64,000 nt of DNA from assembly GCA_902729315.2 (NCBI GenBank), contig LR746276.1:5840169-5904168 (forward strand), given 5' to 3'. The DNA is from Spirodela intermedia. Taxonomy: Eukaryota > Streptophyta > Magnoliopsida > Alismatales > Araceae. Shown here piece after piece: positions 23,600 to 33,677 of the stretch (within the stretch, counting starts at the first letter, position 1; each line of letters starts with the position of its first letter). Under the pieces are notes generated by a model. It did not search any database. It saw nothing but the letters and a program-made list of their open reading frames with translations, and was not told the DNA's origin. Position numbers and translations under genes: made by a program.

Positions 23600-25380
23600 T
23601 GTAGGAGGAGCCACTTCCCCGGAGAGAGTCGCTTCGGTGCCGGGAGGAGGGGGGGCGGCTAGGGAGAAATTCCCACGTGGGGAAGAGGCTTGGAGAATCC
23701 TCTTTGCGGCGGCGCCGACACTGAAACTGGGTTGATAGATCCACACCTCTTGGTCCCCTCGACGGTCAACGGTCCTCGGATCCCAGACCCACACTCTCTT
23801 TTCTCTCAGATGGATCAAATCCAGTGGCTACAATTAATCTTCATTATGTTCTTAAGGAAAATGGGAAATATTTAAATAATGAACAATTTTATCCCCATTT
23901 AATCGAGAAAAACATGGGTTACCCAAGGTCAACGTAAGGTCAACTCTCCAGGATGACGCTCAAGAGGGTCATCTAGTCGTAATTTTTTATCAGAATATTC
24001 TGCATTGACTTTTTTTCATCCGAGTTGAATCGATTACTTACGACATATTCACCTCTTTTTCTCTCCAACTTAAGCATAAGAAAATTTACGAGACCAAGAG
24101 CTATAATTTTCTGCCCATCACCTTTCAGAACAAAGTCAAACTTGCATTCCCTCTCAGAGGACAGATTTAGGAAGATCTCTTCCTACCTTGCTATTTTTGA
24201 TCTCAGAAATTTAAACCGGTTACCGTAAAATAATTCGTTATTAATTTCACTCAGGTCTGTACATTTTCAAAAACGGTTCAATATTATTAGAGAGGGTTTT
24301 CCAAAAAACAAAAAAACAAAAAAATCGTCGACCAGGGTTGACTTCGTTCTTTTGTTCTGAAAAATTGTGTCCCACTTGGGGAAACCAGAAGTCAACTTTC
24401 TAGAGAGAGATTTCTTCCTAACTTGCCATTTTGTGCTCTCACCAAAATTGAATAGGTGGCTGCAAAATAATTCGGTATTAATTTCACTCCAAGTCTGTAT
24501 ATTTTCAAAAATGGGCCAATATTAAAAAAAGAGGTTTTTCAAAAAAACCAAAAAACAAAAATCGTGGACCCGGATTGTGTTCATTCTTTTGTTCTGAAAT
24601 AATTCTCTACCCCGCTTGTGAGAAACCCGGAAGTCCACTCTCTCTCGTTTGTGAAAGAATGGCTGCGCCGCCTCTGTCGTTGACATTTGACTTACTGGGT
24701 CTTTCAACAGCTGCATGGGCGAACACGTCAGCAAGTCCATGGAGGGGGAATTATAATCTAAAAAAAGTCACATTCTAATCATAATCTAATTGACAAGTAG
24801 AATTAAGTCTAAAAGATCTCTCATCATGCGTTTGTCAAAACCCAAGTCCATGAATCTAACCCACACTCTGAGCACATGCTGTAGAAAGTTCACCACGGCC
24901 TTTTGGTCTTTAGGGCACTTTAGGAAAGTAATAGGAAGTTCTGCTTCCTCCAAGAATCTATAAATAGAAAAGGGAATGTACAGAGATCCAATGGATTTCT
25001 CTAGTCCACATGATTTGATTGAGATTGATACTTGCCCAACCCTCCTCACTGTCTCAGTGATCTGTCATTCTACGTCACAAGAAAGCATAGCCTATTCACA
25101 TTTGACTTCTCACTGCCTTTGCAGTATCCAATGGTTTCCCCAAATGATGTAGCACTTATGGGCGAATATGATTTCGAATAAAAAATCAGCGGTTTTCAGC
25201 TCAACATGCCTAATTTGATTTCGGGTTTCTGAGCTTTCTAAAATAAAATGCTTTGTTGCCCTTTCAATGATCATAAGAATCAGTCTAAAATGCATTCATG
25301 TCAATTTCTGTTAGCTATAAATCATACCAAACGTGCCCAGTTAAGATGTGTTTATTTAATCTAGTGAATCGAAGAGAGTA
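23600..25380. other. Spacer with a diverged 237-bp tandem duplication
   Basis: No gene recognised. It holds the DUF1068 upstream region, a diverged tandem duplication (about 24,165-24,640) and many TTGAC/GTCAA motifs. An 87-codon minus frame at 24,786-25,049 has no recognisable identity. Confidence 0.5.
24165..24640. repeat. Diverged tandem duplication, period about 237 bp
   Basis: Two copies share ordered blocks: 'cttccta.cttgc', 'aaataattcg', 'ttaatttcactc' (24,241 and 24,478), 'tctgta.attttcaaaaa', 'caatatta' and 'ttcttttgttctga'. Substitutions and small gaps separate the copies. Confidence 0.75.
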
Positions 25381-26425
25381 GGCGACCTGCGTCAGAAGTC
25401 AGAATCCGTGAGATGGGAAAAAAATGGGGGATTTGCGTCAAAAGACAAGAGCCAGGGGAAGCAGAAACCTGTGCGATGCCACAACCAGCTGCTCATGGGA
25501 TTCCGATCGCCTACTCGGAGCTAGGAAGATAAGGAGAGAAGCGGAATCTGTCCAATGGGGCTGGTGAACCCTGATTAGGGCATTGCTCAATCCATCGTCG
25601 CCCGGAAATATCGAAAGAATCCACAACAACAAAAAACGTAGTAGGAACGAACGATGAATGCCCGAGTTGATGGAAATCGAGCGCTAGTGGATCGGATCAG
25701 GTAAAGCGAGGGAGTAGCATAGAAGAAAGTAACGAAGAAGAAGAATGGCTACTGTTGGGGGACAGCTCGCGCTGCCCCATTCCAGAAAGATCACGCGCAG
25801 ATTCATATGCGAGGAGAAGTAGGAAAACAATTCGAAATCAAGGATTGCCGAGAAAACCGAGAGAAAAACTGAAGAATCGCGACTGTCACTGCGGCGGCGG
25901 AGAGCGGGGGAGAGAAACGGAGGCTCAGATTCGCCTTTTCTCAGACACGTAGCTTCACCACAACCACACCCCAACAGCGACAACTGGTTGCCCAACCTCT
26001 AGGGTTCAGGCCATCCACGTCGCCCCCCTCAGGAGAATAGCAATGGAAATCATCTACTAATCCCTCCATCTCAAGAGAGAGGGAGGAAAGCAGCAGAGAG
26101 ACTAAACCAGTCTGCCACGGCAACGCACAGACGACCACGGTCGATGCGTTGGTTCTTCCGTCCATCACCGCCTCTTGCTCTCCCGAAAGAGAGATTGACA
26201 GATACATAGAGAGAGAGAGAGATAGAGAGCGGGACCGATCGCTTAGGCGCCGATGCAGAAGAAGCAGACGAAGGAGACCGTCTCAAGTGATCATCGGCGG
26301 CGAGGGGGTTGCCGTTTCCGGCCGTCCCTCCCTCGCCGGCCTCATACTTAGACTAATGAGTGTCTTCCGAGAGGTAGAAGAAGAACCATTTTATACGGTG
26401 ATCGGGGGATAAATTTCTAGGGTTT
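25381..26425 (-). promoter_or_regulatory. Possible minus-strand transcription unit start (telo-box and TATA)
   Basis: Read on the minus strand, an AAACCCTAGA telo-box (26,416-26,425) is followed about 20 bases later by TATAAAAT (26,388-26,395), then by a GC-richer, CT-rich leader-like region reaching about 25,400. This is the usual look of a plant promoter and 5'UTR. Yet no convincing coding exon follows: the frames at 25,684-25,995 and 25,438-25,632 are not recognised. It could be a non-coding RNA, a decayed gene, or a 5'UTR exon whose coding part I could not find. Confidence 0.35.
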
Positions 26426-27830
26426 CAAAGAATAATTTCTCTCTAATTAAATAATTTATTTAATCTGCTTTTTAAGTGTAAAGAAAAAAAAATTGATAAA
26501 TTAATTATCAAATGACATTTTTCTAAATTTTATTTTTCTCCCTAAATTAATTGCAGAAGGGAAAATATACAATAGAAATCCCCATTCCTTTTGCACAATT
26601 GTAATTTTTCAAAACCAAATATCATCATTTTAATATAATATAATCATTTTATTGAAGAACTTTTCCACATTTCAGTCATTAATAAGTGATAAATTGGTCG
26701 AACCATATTTTTTTAATACATTAAATTCATAAAAACTAGTGATTTAAATAATTTTGATCCCTTAATAGCTACAAAAAAACCTAAAAATGTAACATTGTCA
26801 TTCCACTTTCCCAAATTAAATTCTGAAAAATGACAAAAAAAATTAAAATCTAGCATCTCCCCCATGAAATAAAGCTATCCATTTAGGAGTTTTTTTTCTT
26901 TATATCACTACAGGATAATAAAATGATAAAAAAAGTAAAGCTATCTATTGTCATGATCTTGGTGCCATAATCTACCAAGAAGAGAAAATAACACAAAATA
27001 TTAAGATTTTTTTTTTAATTACATTTTTCAAAATAACGACAATTTTGTAGCTACCCCCTCCATTTTAAAATAATAATATTTCTTCAGACAGTACAAAAAA
27101 TTCCATCTGCATACACCTGATATTAGCCAGAACTAGTAATTAATATGATGTTCGTCTTGAAATTAATCTCAATAGAAGAATATGCATAAATTACTTGCAA
27201 TGAAATTAGGCATAGTCAAAATTTTCCAATTGACTTCAAAACCAAAAAAAAATAGAGATATTAGTAAACACATAGAGAGAAGTTAAGGGGTAGTGAGGGA
27301 GAGAGAAACAGAAGGTCAACACCAAAGGGACAGATGGTCCTTTTCAGCAAGTATAAAGATAAGAAGAAGTACACAGAATCGATCAGATTTACTCTTTCTG
27401 TACATAATTCAGTGGCATACAACGATAGTAAAGCAAGAAGCAAATAAAGATATCAGCTATGAACAGGATTCTCGTCAGCTGGATGGAGGCTGCCAACACT
27501 CATCTGATCAGTCTCCAATGCGATGTATCTACAGCCACACGATTGGGAAAATTGAATGGATAAATTTGCACAGAATTTGTAGGGTTTTTCATTCCAATGC
27601 CAAAGGAATGACGCAATTCCCCACAGAAATCTGTCATTCCCTTTATAAGAATAGAAGCATGAGGAAGCATAAATACGGATAAGCAGGCAGTCACTCCTAT
27701 TCAGAAATAGGGTTCATTTCAATATAAGCACCTCATAGCAGCCAAACCTATAAATTCTTCAAGTCTCTTCATAGAAATTTCATCATTTAACATTGCTGAA
27801 AGCCTAAATCCATCACCTGTGAGAGGTGGG
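26426..27830. other. AT-rich spacer, no gene seen
   Basis: Mostly poly-A/T rich intergenic DNA. Short open frames near 27,293-27,694 exist on both strands but resemble nothing known to me. Confidence 0.5.
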
Positions 27831-28088
27831 TCAAAATGACCCTGGGTCAAAGCTTACTCCCATGAATTCTTCAGGATCAGTCATGGTTGAGGTAATAGAA
27901 CTCGTCTCTGTCAGAACCCACAAGAAAACCTTCTTGTAATGTTCATGGAAGACCCCCCAATAGATCAACGGAACTATGGGCAACATGGAAACAGAGCATA
28001 CTGTTACTGGATTCAACCATTTGCAGGGAATTAGATGAGCATGCACACATTTTCCAAACAACAGCACAGCTAAAAATCCAAAGATCAG
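27831..28088 (-). other. Unrecognised exon-like stretch encoding a hydrophobic segment
   Basis: On the minus strand a good acceptor (polypyrimidine tract then CACAG, AG at 28,090-28,089) opens an 85-codon frame that starts LIFGFLAVLLFGKCVHA and continues with a second hydrophobic stretch (SVSMLPIVPLIYWGVF) before the charged HEHYKK. It looks like part of a two-pass membrane protein. I do not recognise the family. It lies just downstream of the CAF1 stop on the same strand, where no upstream coding exon is visible, so it may be a gene relic, a CAF1 3'UTR coincidence, or an exon of an unseen gene. Confidence 0.3.
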
Positions 28089-28544
28089 CTGTGCCACGAA
28101 TAGAAAAAAAGCAATCCATTTGAGTTATTGGGGGTTGGACCCTCCTGCCCCTTCATCTCGATGGAAGTATCATGCCATAATATGCAGAACAACGAATGGC
28201 GGAGAAGAGATTCAGTTTATCAGAAAATAAATAGGGAAAAAGGGTAAATGTGCTTTGTGAGCTACGATTAAAAAGGTGTAGGAAGAAGCAGATCAAATCA
28301 ATGAAGTCGAAGCCAAATAATTCCTCCGGAATGTTCTCAAGTGAGAAGTGCTGATGAAGGATTTTTCAACCCCACCACCACATATAATTAGATATCGAAG
28401 AGGTGAGGAAACCAAAAGTACCAAGCAGCCCACGTTTTCTGAGAAAAGTTATGCATGCTCAAGAAGAAGGAAGTCAGAGAAGGTCATACCCACGCGTACC
28501 AAACAAGCATTTTTTTTTTTATTGTTACTTATTGATTGCTCTTT

Positions 28545-29372
28545 CTAATGAGTGTTGATTCCATTTTCAACAGCAAGACCGTACAATACACCGGTGTATC
28601 TCTCGGTTGACCCGTTGAAGAACAACTCCTTCATCTTCCTGAATGCAGCGGCTGTGAGCAAGCTGTCTGAGCCCGCCTGGTGACAGATGCCAACCCTCTC
28701 CACCTCCAACAGCTCAGCAAGCTTGTTCAACCCTCCGTGGAGGCTGTTGCAGAACTTCATCAGGTGCTTTATGTCATACAGAGTGGGGAAGTATAGGTTG
28801 ATCAGCTCAAAGAATCCAGCCTGGGTCTCTGGCAAATTATGGCATGTGAGCAATTTGAGGAGGTATCCGAAATCATAGCCGCTGTGGAATGTGACCCAGT
28901 GGACAGCATCGTTGAGGACAACACCCGACGACATGAGCAGCTCCCCGAATCGCTGGGCATCGACCCCTTTCTCGATATTCTTCTTGAAGTCGATACCCGA
29001 CTGGCGGAGCAGCTCGATGGAGTCGTTGGCGAAGACGTCATCCTGAGGGTTGAACTCGCGGAAATTGAACTGCCAGATGCACTGGAGGCCGGTGTCAAAG
29101 GTGGGCAGGTTGCCGTGCTCGTCGGAGAATGTGAGGCCCAGCTGGATCAACTTGAGGAGATCGACATTGGACTTGAGCGTCTGGTAGTTATATTCCGCGT
29201 TCGTCTTGAAGCTACCGACGGGGCGGAGGACGATCCCGGGGAACTCCGTGTCCATGGCGACATACGGATACTCGTCCACGATCTGGCGAATCAAGGCGAA
29301 TTCCTCCTCCAGGTTGTCGCTCCACACTTCCCTGATCTGGATCGTATCGCCGCTCTTGGGCACGGCCGACAT
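28545..29372 (-). CDS. CAF1: CCR4-associated factor 1 (CAF1/POP2) deadenylase
   Basis: CAF1 is the DEDD-type 3'-5' exoribonuclease of the CCR4-NOT complex that shortens mRNA poly(A) tails; plant members also act in stress responses. The intronless 275-residue product begins [17 protein letters not shown], matching the usual plant N-terminus and length. Catalytic acidic residues are all visible: Asp41 and Glu43 (AMDTEFPG), Asp167 ([10 protein letters not shown]) and Asp236 (HQAGSDSLL). The frame stays open for 38 more codons upstream to 29,486. That stretch is not like any CAF1 N-terminus and contains a TTTCAG acceptor, so I treat it as 5'UTR after a leader intron. A CACGTG G-box at 29,970-29,975 and a GA tract (CT on sense) at about 29,870-29,907 lie upstream. 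Confidence 0.96.
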   Translation of the reverse strand: MSAVPKSGDTIQIREVWSDNLEEEFALIRQIVDEYPYVAMDTEFPGIVLRPVGSFKTNAEYNYQTLKSNVDLLKLIQLGLTFSDEHGNLPTFDTGLQCIWQFNFREFNPQDDVFANDSIELLRQSGIDFKKNIEKGVDAQRFGELLMSSGVVLNDAVHWVTFHSGYDFGYLLKLLTCHNLPETQAGFFELINLYFPTLYDIKHLMKFCNSLHGGLNKLAELLEVERVGICHQAGSDSLLTAAAFRKMKELFFNGSTERYTGVLYGLAVENGINTH

Positions 29373-29867
29373 ATCTGCTTCCTCTTTGACCTCTCCGCCG
29401 ATGGGCCGCGAAAGATCATCCGCAACCGGAACGAGACCAATGAGAGGGACCGACAGCGGCGAAACCTGCGCAGGGACCTGAAACATGAGCCAAAACGATC
29501 GGGAGGTCCGCCATTAGAGCGACGGATCGGGTAATCTGAGGCGGCGACATACCTTACTGCTCTGAAGTATCCCAGGAATCAAAAACAACCGGCGCTGGGC
29601 ACGGAAGCCCTAGAGGGGAAACGAGGGGGAGCGAGATGGTGGGATCTTCTACCTCAAACCAGAGAAACACCACGAGGAACGGAGATTGGAGAGGAAGGAA
29701 AGGGAGGGGGGAGGGGAACGGCGCTAAGAACAGGGCTCCCGCCCTTCCCACATATCAGCCACCTCCATCTTCTGGCGAAGAAGAAAGGGGGACATGGAAG
29801 AGAGAGGAGGGCGAGAAAATCTGAGCGGCGAGAGGAGAGGAGAGGAGCGGAGAGAGAGGCGGATAGC

Positions 29868-29907
<40 letters not shown>

Positions 29908-30355
29908 GATGGAGACGAGGGTTTCTGATAAAAGGCACCGCGGAACGGGCTAGAGTTAAATATCCTGAACACGTGGCGATTTATTAATGGCTAACCGAGG
30001 TGCATAACGCACGGGGCGATTCCCAGGGGAGCTGCACCGCGGTGGGCGCGGCTTGCCAACGCTTAAGCGATCGACTTTTCTCTGGCGGCACAGCGGACAG
30101 GGGCTGACGGGCGGTCCATCTCGGAGATGGCGATGATAAAGGACTTGCGGTCCGCTGTGGTTCCCGATTCCGCCCTCTCTCTCTCTCTCCTCCTTTTTCT
30201 TTAAATATTTTTTATAGCTTCTATGTCATTAAAAATTAATAATAGTTGAATGCCTTCCATCCACTCCTCAACTCCAACAGTGGCCGGCTGCGGACTAATT
30301 AATTTATGAATTTAATACGAAAGTAACTCATTAATTGAGTGAAATAATGAGTCTT
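29373..30355. promoter_or_regulatory. CAF1 leader and promoter region
   Basis: Contains the presumed 5'UTR intron acceptor, CT tracts on the CAF1 sense strand (about 29,866-29,907), a TATTTAA-like element near 29,960, and a CACGTG G-box at 29,970-29,975. Upstream frames here are low-complexity Ser-Leu strings and are rejected. Confidence 0.5.
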
Positions 30356-30894
30356 TTATGGGACCCCATTTAGGAAATCCATGCAGCAGAAATTACGCTT
30401 AAATGTGTCGTCGTGGTAAATGAAAAAAATGTTTGAAGTACGGGGAAAGAGGAGGAGGCAAGAAAGGACTTTGGCTGGGCGGGGAGAACTGACCTCGAGA
30501 CGATCTTGACAGGAGCGAGGTCGCTGTGAGAAGGTGAACAGCCCTGTTTTGATCGGTGGTCGACGGGGCCGGAGACGACGATGCATCTGCCATGGTTGGG
30601 AGAATGGATCAAATGGGGGTCGTCGGCGCCGGAGGAGGGGAGAGAATATGATGTCTGAGCCTTGGGCCCGCTGATACGGCCAACTCTGAAACGACAGAGG
30701 CTGAGGGTTGTAGGAATCTAGATGCAGGAAGAGGGCACCAAGCGGGCTCCATTGAGCACCGGGGTGACGTACCTCCTCGTCGTCTTCTACCTTCCACCGT
30801 CGAGATGGCGACGAACGAAGCAAGTGAAGAGCATGTAGGAGCATCCTCCTGTCTCCAAGGTTAGTTGGTCTGTTATGGGCATCTCCCGGTCTCC
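30356..30894. other. 3' flank of the ARM-repeat gene
   Basis: Immediately downstream of the ARM-repeat stop codon. A 329-codon minus frame overlaps it in another register, but it runs antithetically to the conserved ARM frame and is a compositional artefact. Probably 3'UTR plus spacer. Confidence 0.5.
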
Positions 30895-32482
30895 TCAAAA
30901 TGGTAGGCTCTTGGAAACAGTGGAGTGGACCGAGGGCGCGCAGAGATTGCCGGACGGAGACAAATCCGGCGGTAAGTTTGCCCGCCGCAGGATTCTTCTG
31001 GTTGTGTCTAGCATGCTCTGCTGTACCAGCTGATTTACCGCTCGCCTCTCCTCGCACATCCCCGGTTCCTCTTCCACTGTCGTCTCTGGTGGCCCTCCCT
31101 CCGCCCGAGTGCCCGTCAATGGCGCGGCGACGGCCGGAGCTCCGGGAAATCCTTCGGAGATCTGTTCCTCTCCCTCTGCTCTCAGGCATTCCAGTATCCC
31201 TGCCGCTCGCTTCTGCGCCAGGGCTGTTCCGACCAATGTGAGCTCGAGGAGAGAGGACACGATTCCGGCCTCGATCATCCCCGTCCTGTCGCTGTATGAC
31301 TTGTGAACCATCACCATTAGCACGTAGGCCGCCTCCTCCTGACACCTCGGCGAATCTGACCAGTTGAGAACATCAACCAGGATGTGGAAGGCCTCCGGTG
31401 TGCGGATCACTGCTGTCCGTCCCTCGACGGTAGAGACCACGCTGGAAAGCACGGGCAACACCTTCTCTGAGACGCTCATGTCACCGATGGCCGCGAGGAG
31501 ATCGGGGACCAGGCCTGCGTCGACAAGGCAGGGGACGTTCTCGGGAGCAATGGCGAGGTTGAAGAGCGCTCGGATGGCGTCCAGCCTTGCCTGTGCATGG
31601 AGGGGATCGACGACGCGGAATGTCTCGACCAGGAATGGCACAGCGCCGGAGGAGCCGATGAGGTGTTTGTTGGCGTCTAGGGCGCTGAGGGCCAAGAAGT
31701 TGGCGACGACAGCCTCTGATACGGACCAGGGGACGGATCCCCTGCCAATTATCTTCACCATCTTGTGCACGGCCCCCACTGCGACGATGGCGGATTTGTT
31801 TCTGAAAATGTGAGGAAATCCAATCAGCCACAGGCGCGGAGGAAGAGGACGACAAAACACAGAAGAGATCCAAAACTTGAGCGAGGTGGATGTACGCGTT
31901 GTTCCCGATCCCGAGGTTGAGAAGAGCATAGAGCGAGGCCACCTGCAGTCCGACCTCGTCGGAATCTAGCATTTCCACGAGAGGAGGAATGGCCCCAAGC
32001 ATCGCCAGAGTCTCGCGCGCCGCCGCGTCGTCCTTCGCCAGCCTCCTCAACTCCATCGCCGCCTCCTTCCTCAGAGCATCCCTCTCACTAATCCCCGCTC
32101 CTTCGTATGAATGCAATCTCCTCACCACTCCCTGGAGCTCCGCGAGCGCCTCCGTCCTCCTCCTCGTTTCCTCCTCCGTCGCGCACATCTCGTCCAACTC
32201 CAAATCCGACATCTCCGATTCCAGCACCTCCCACAGCCGCTCGAATCTCATCTCCATCTTCGACTCCGTCGGCAACGGAGGCGCAGGTCCGACGTCCCCC
32301 CGCCACTTCCCCTTCCCCCTCTTCCCCCTCCCACATGACCTGTAGACGCCGCCGCACATTAGAACGCCGATCAGTTTCCTCCCGAGCGCCGCCGCCGAGA
32401 AGAGAGTCCCGCCGCCGCCGCCAGCAGATTTCCCGCTGAGCTCGACGACCGATCTGCCGGAATTCTCGTCGAATTTCCCCAT
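30895..32482 (-). CDS. ARM-repeat superfamily protein (At4g31890/At2g27430-like), 2 exons
   Basis: Armadillo repeats make a helical solenoid for protein binding; this plant subgroup resembles the ARM half of U-box proteins but lacks a U-box. Minus-strand exons are 31,896-32,482 and 30,895-31,801, giving 497 aa, with a 94-nt intron that joins LGIGNNA to NKSAIV. The N-terminal part has a glycine-rich stretch and a basic segment (RGKRGKGKWRG), then an acidic helical region. Repeats run from about residue 130 to 400, with hallmarks such as AMLGAIPPLVEMLDSDEVGL, SSGAVPFLVETFR, ARLDAIRALFNLA and EEAAYVLMVMVHKS. The C-terminal 80 residues are Pro/Glu-rich and then basic. It stands head to head with the PDS5C-like gene, as I recall for At4g31880 and At4g31890 in Arabidopsis. 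Partners are unknown. Confidence 0.88.
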
Positions 32483-33677
32483 TCACCTCTCAAGGCCTCC
32501 GCCGGCGACGTAGGGGACAGCGGCAGAGACAGATCAGAGCAGCAGAGTTCTTGTGGATGAACTCCATCTAGTTATGGGCGCGACTCCGGAGGCGACCACG
32601 ACCGCTCCTACCGGTGAAATTAAATAAGCTCTTCAATTGCTAATAATTCTCTCACTTTTTGGAAATTACCTTCATGGCCATATACAAATATTAACGGTAA
32701 ATTCCAACGACATGTTCAATGGCCGCCACTGAATGGCAACTTCGTTATTATGTGAGTATGGGATGACTGAATCGTCTTCACACAGGAAACCCTTGTAGTC
32801 TGTGGCATTAACTCGGAGCGTGGGGCAGGTGACGTCATCTGGCGTGGGAAAATTATAAAAATTTCGGGGCCACCGGATCATCAGCAGTAGGCCAATCTCT
32901 GCCGTCCACTGTATACAATCCTGATATTACAATCATGTCCCTCCTCGACTCGGGCTTCGAGGGGGACGAGCATTCATCAGTAAAATGGTCGCGAAACAAT
33001 GCATTCCCTAGTTGTCAGACGAAATTATGTGTATGCACATTTGGGAAGTCGTGGAAGATGGACCGGACGCCACGTGGCAATAAGGATACACCCGAGATGG
33101 ATGGAGTGTGACAGAGAGAGTACGAGGTTATAAATAAATTGAAAATATAAATTTACAGCGAAATCAAAAATCTGAGTTTAGTGCCGCCAAACGTCGCGTT
33201 GGGCACGGTTTGCGTACGCACGGGTTACTTTAGTCTTGATGTGCCACGCGTTCAATGTGACACGTTGCCACGTAAAAGCGCCAGATCTTTGGAGGGTTAC
33301 TTTCGTAAATAAAGAATGAGGCGGACTTGGGCAAATGGGGAGGTGGATTGAATAGAGGGGGTGGAATCCGGACAGCTGGGCTATGTTTTACTACTGGAGA
33401 GGGGAGGGGAAAAAAATAGGGGAATTACATTTTTCTGTTTCGAGGAGAGGGGGGGAAGGGAGGGAGGGAGTCGAGGGAAGAACAGAAGATCGAGCCCTAG
33501 TCGATCCGAGGTTTGTTGCCTTCGTCAGCCTGATCTTCACTCGTTTCCGGCTTCGCGGAGCACGGATTCGCCCCTCCCCCCCAGGGCTGTTCTGGAGTGT
33601 GCTTAACTAGGGTTTCCATGCCGTGGATCGCCGTGCGGGGTTGAAGGTCTTGGGGGGGGGATCTCGCGCTGCGAGAG
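32483..33677. promoter_or_regulatory. Bidirectional promoter region between ARM-repeat and PDS5C-like genes
   Basis: About 1.2 kb separates the two divergent ATGs. ACGT-core sites cluster on the PDS5C side: CACGTG at 33,071-33,076, CACGTT near 33,261 and CACGTA near 33,269. A run of nine G residues lies about 20 bases upstream of the PDS5C-like ATG. Open frames within it show no known protein. Confidence 0.55.

Noticed and set aside
29373-29486. 38-residue N-terminal extension of CAF1
   Set aside because: Not like known CAF1 N-termini, contains a likely intron acceptor, and the downstream Met gives the usual family length.
28839-29534. 231-codon plus-strand frame antisense to CAF1
   Set aside because: A shadow of the highly conserved CAF1 frame in GC-rich coding DNA.
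30356-31345. 329-codon minus-strand frame overlapping the ARM-repeat gene
   Set aside because: It overlaps the ARM exon 2 in another register. The ARM frame has conserved repeats, while this one is Arg/Ser/Gly-rich composition only.
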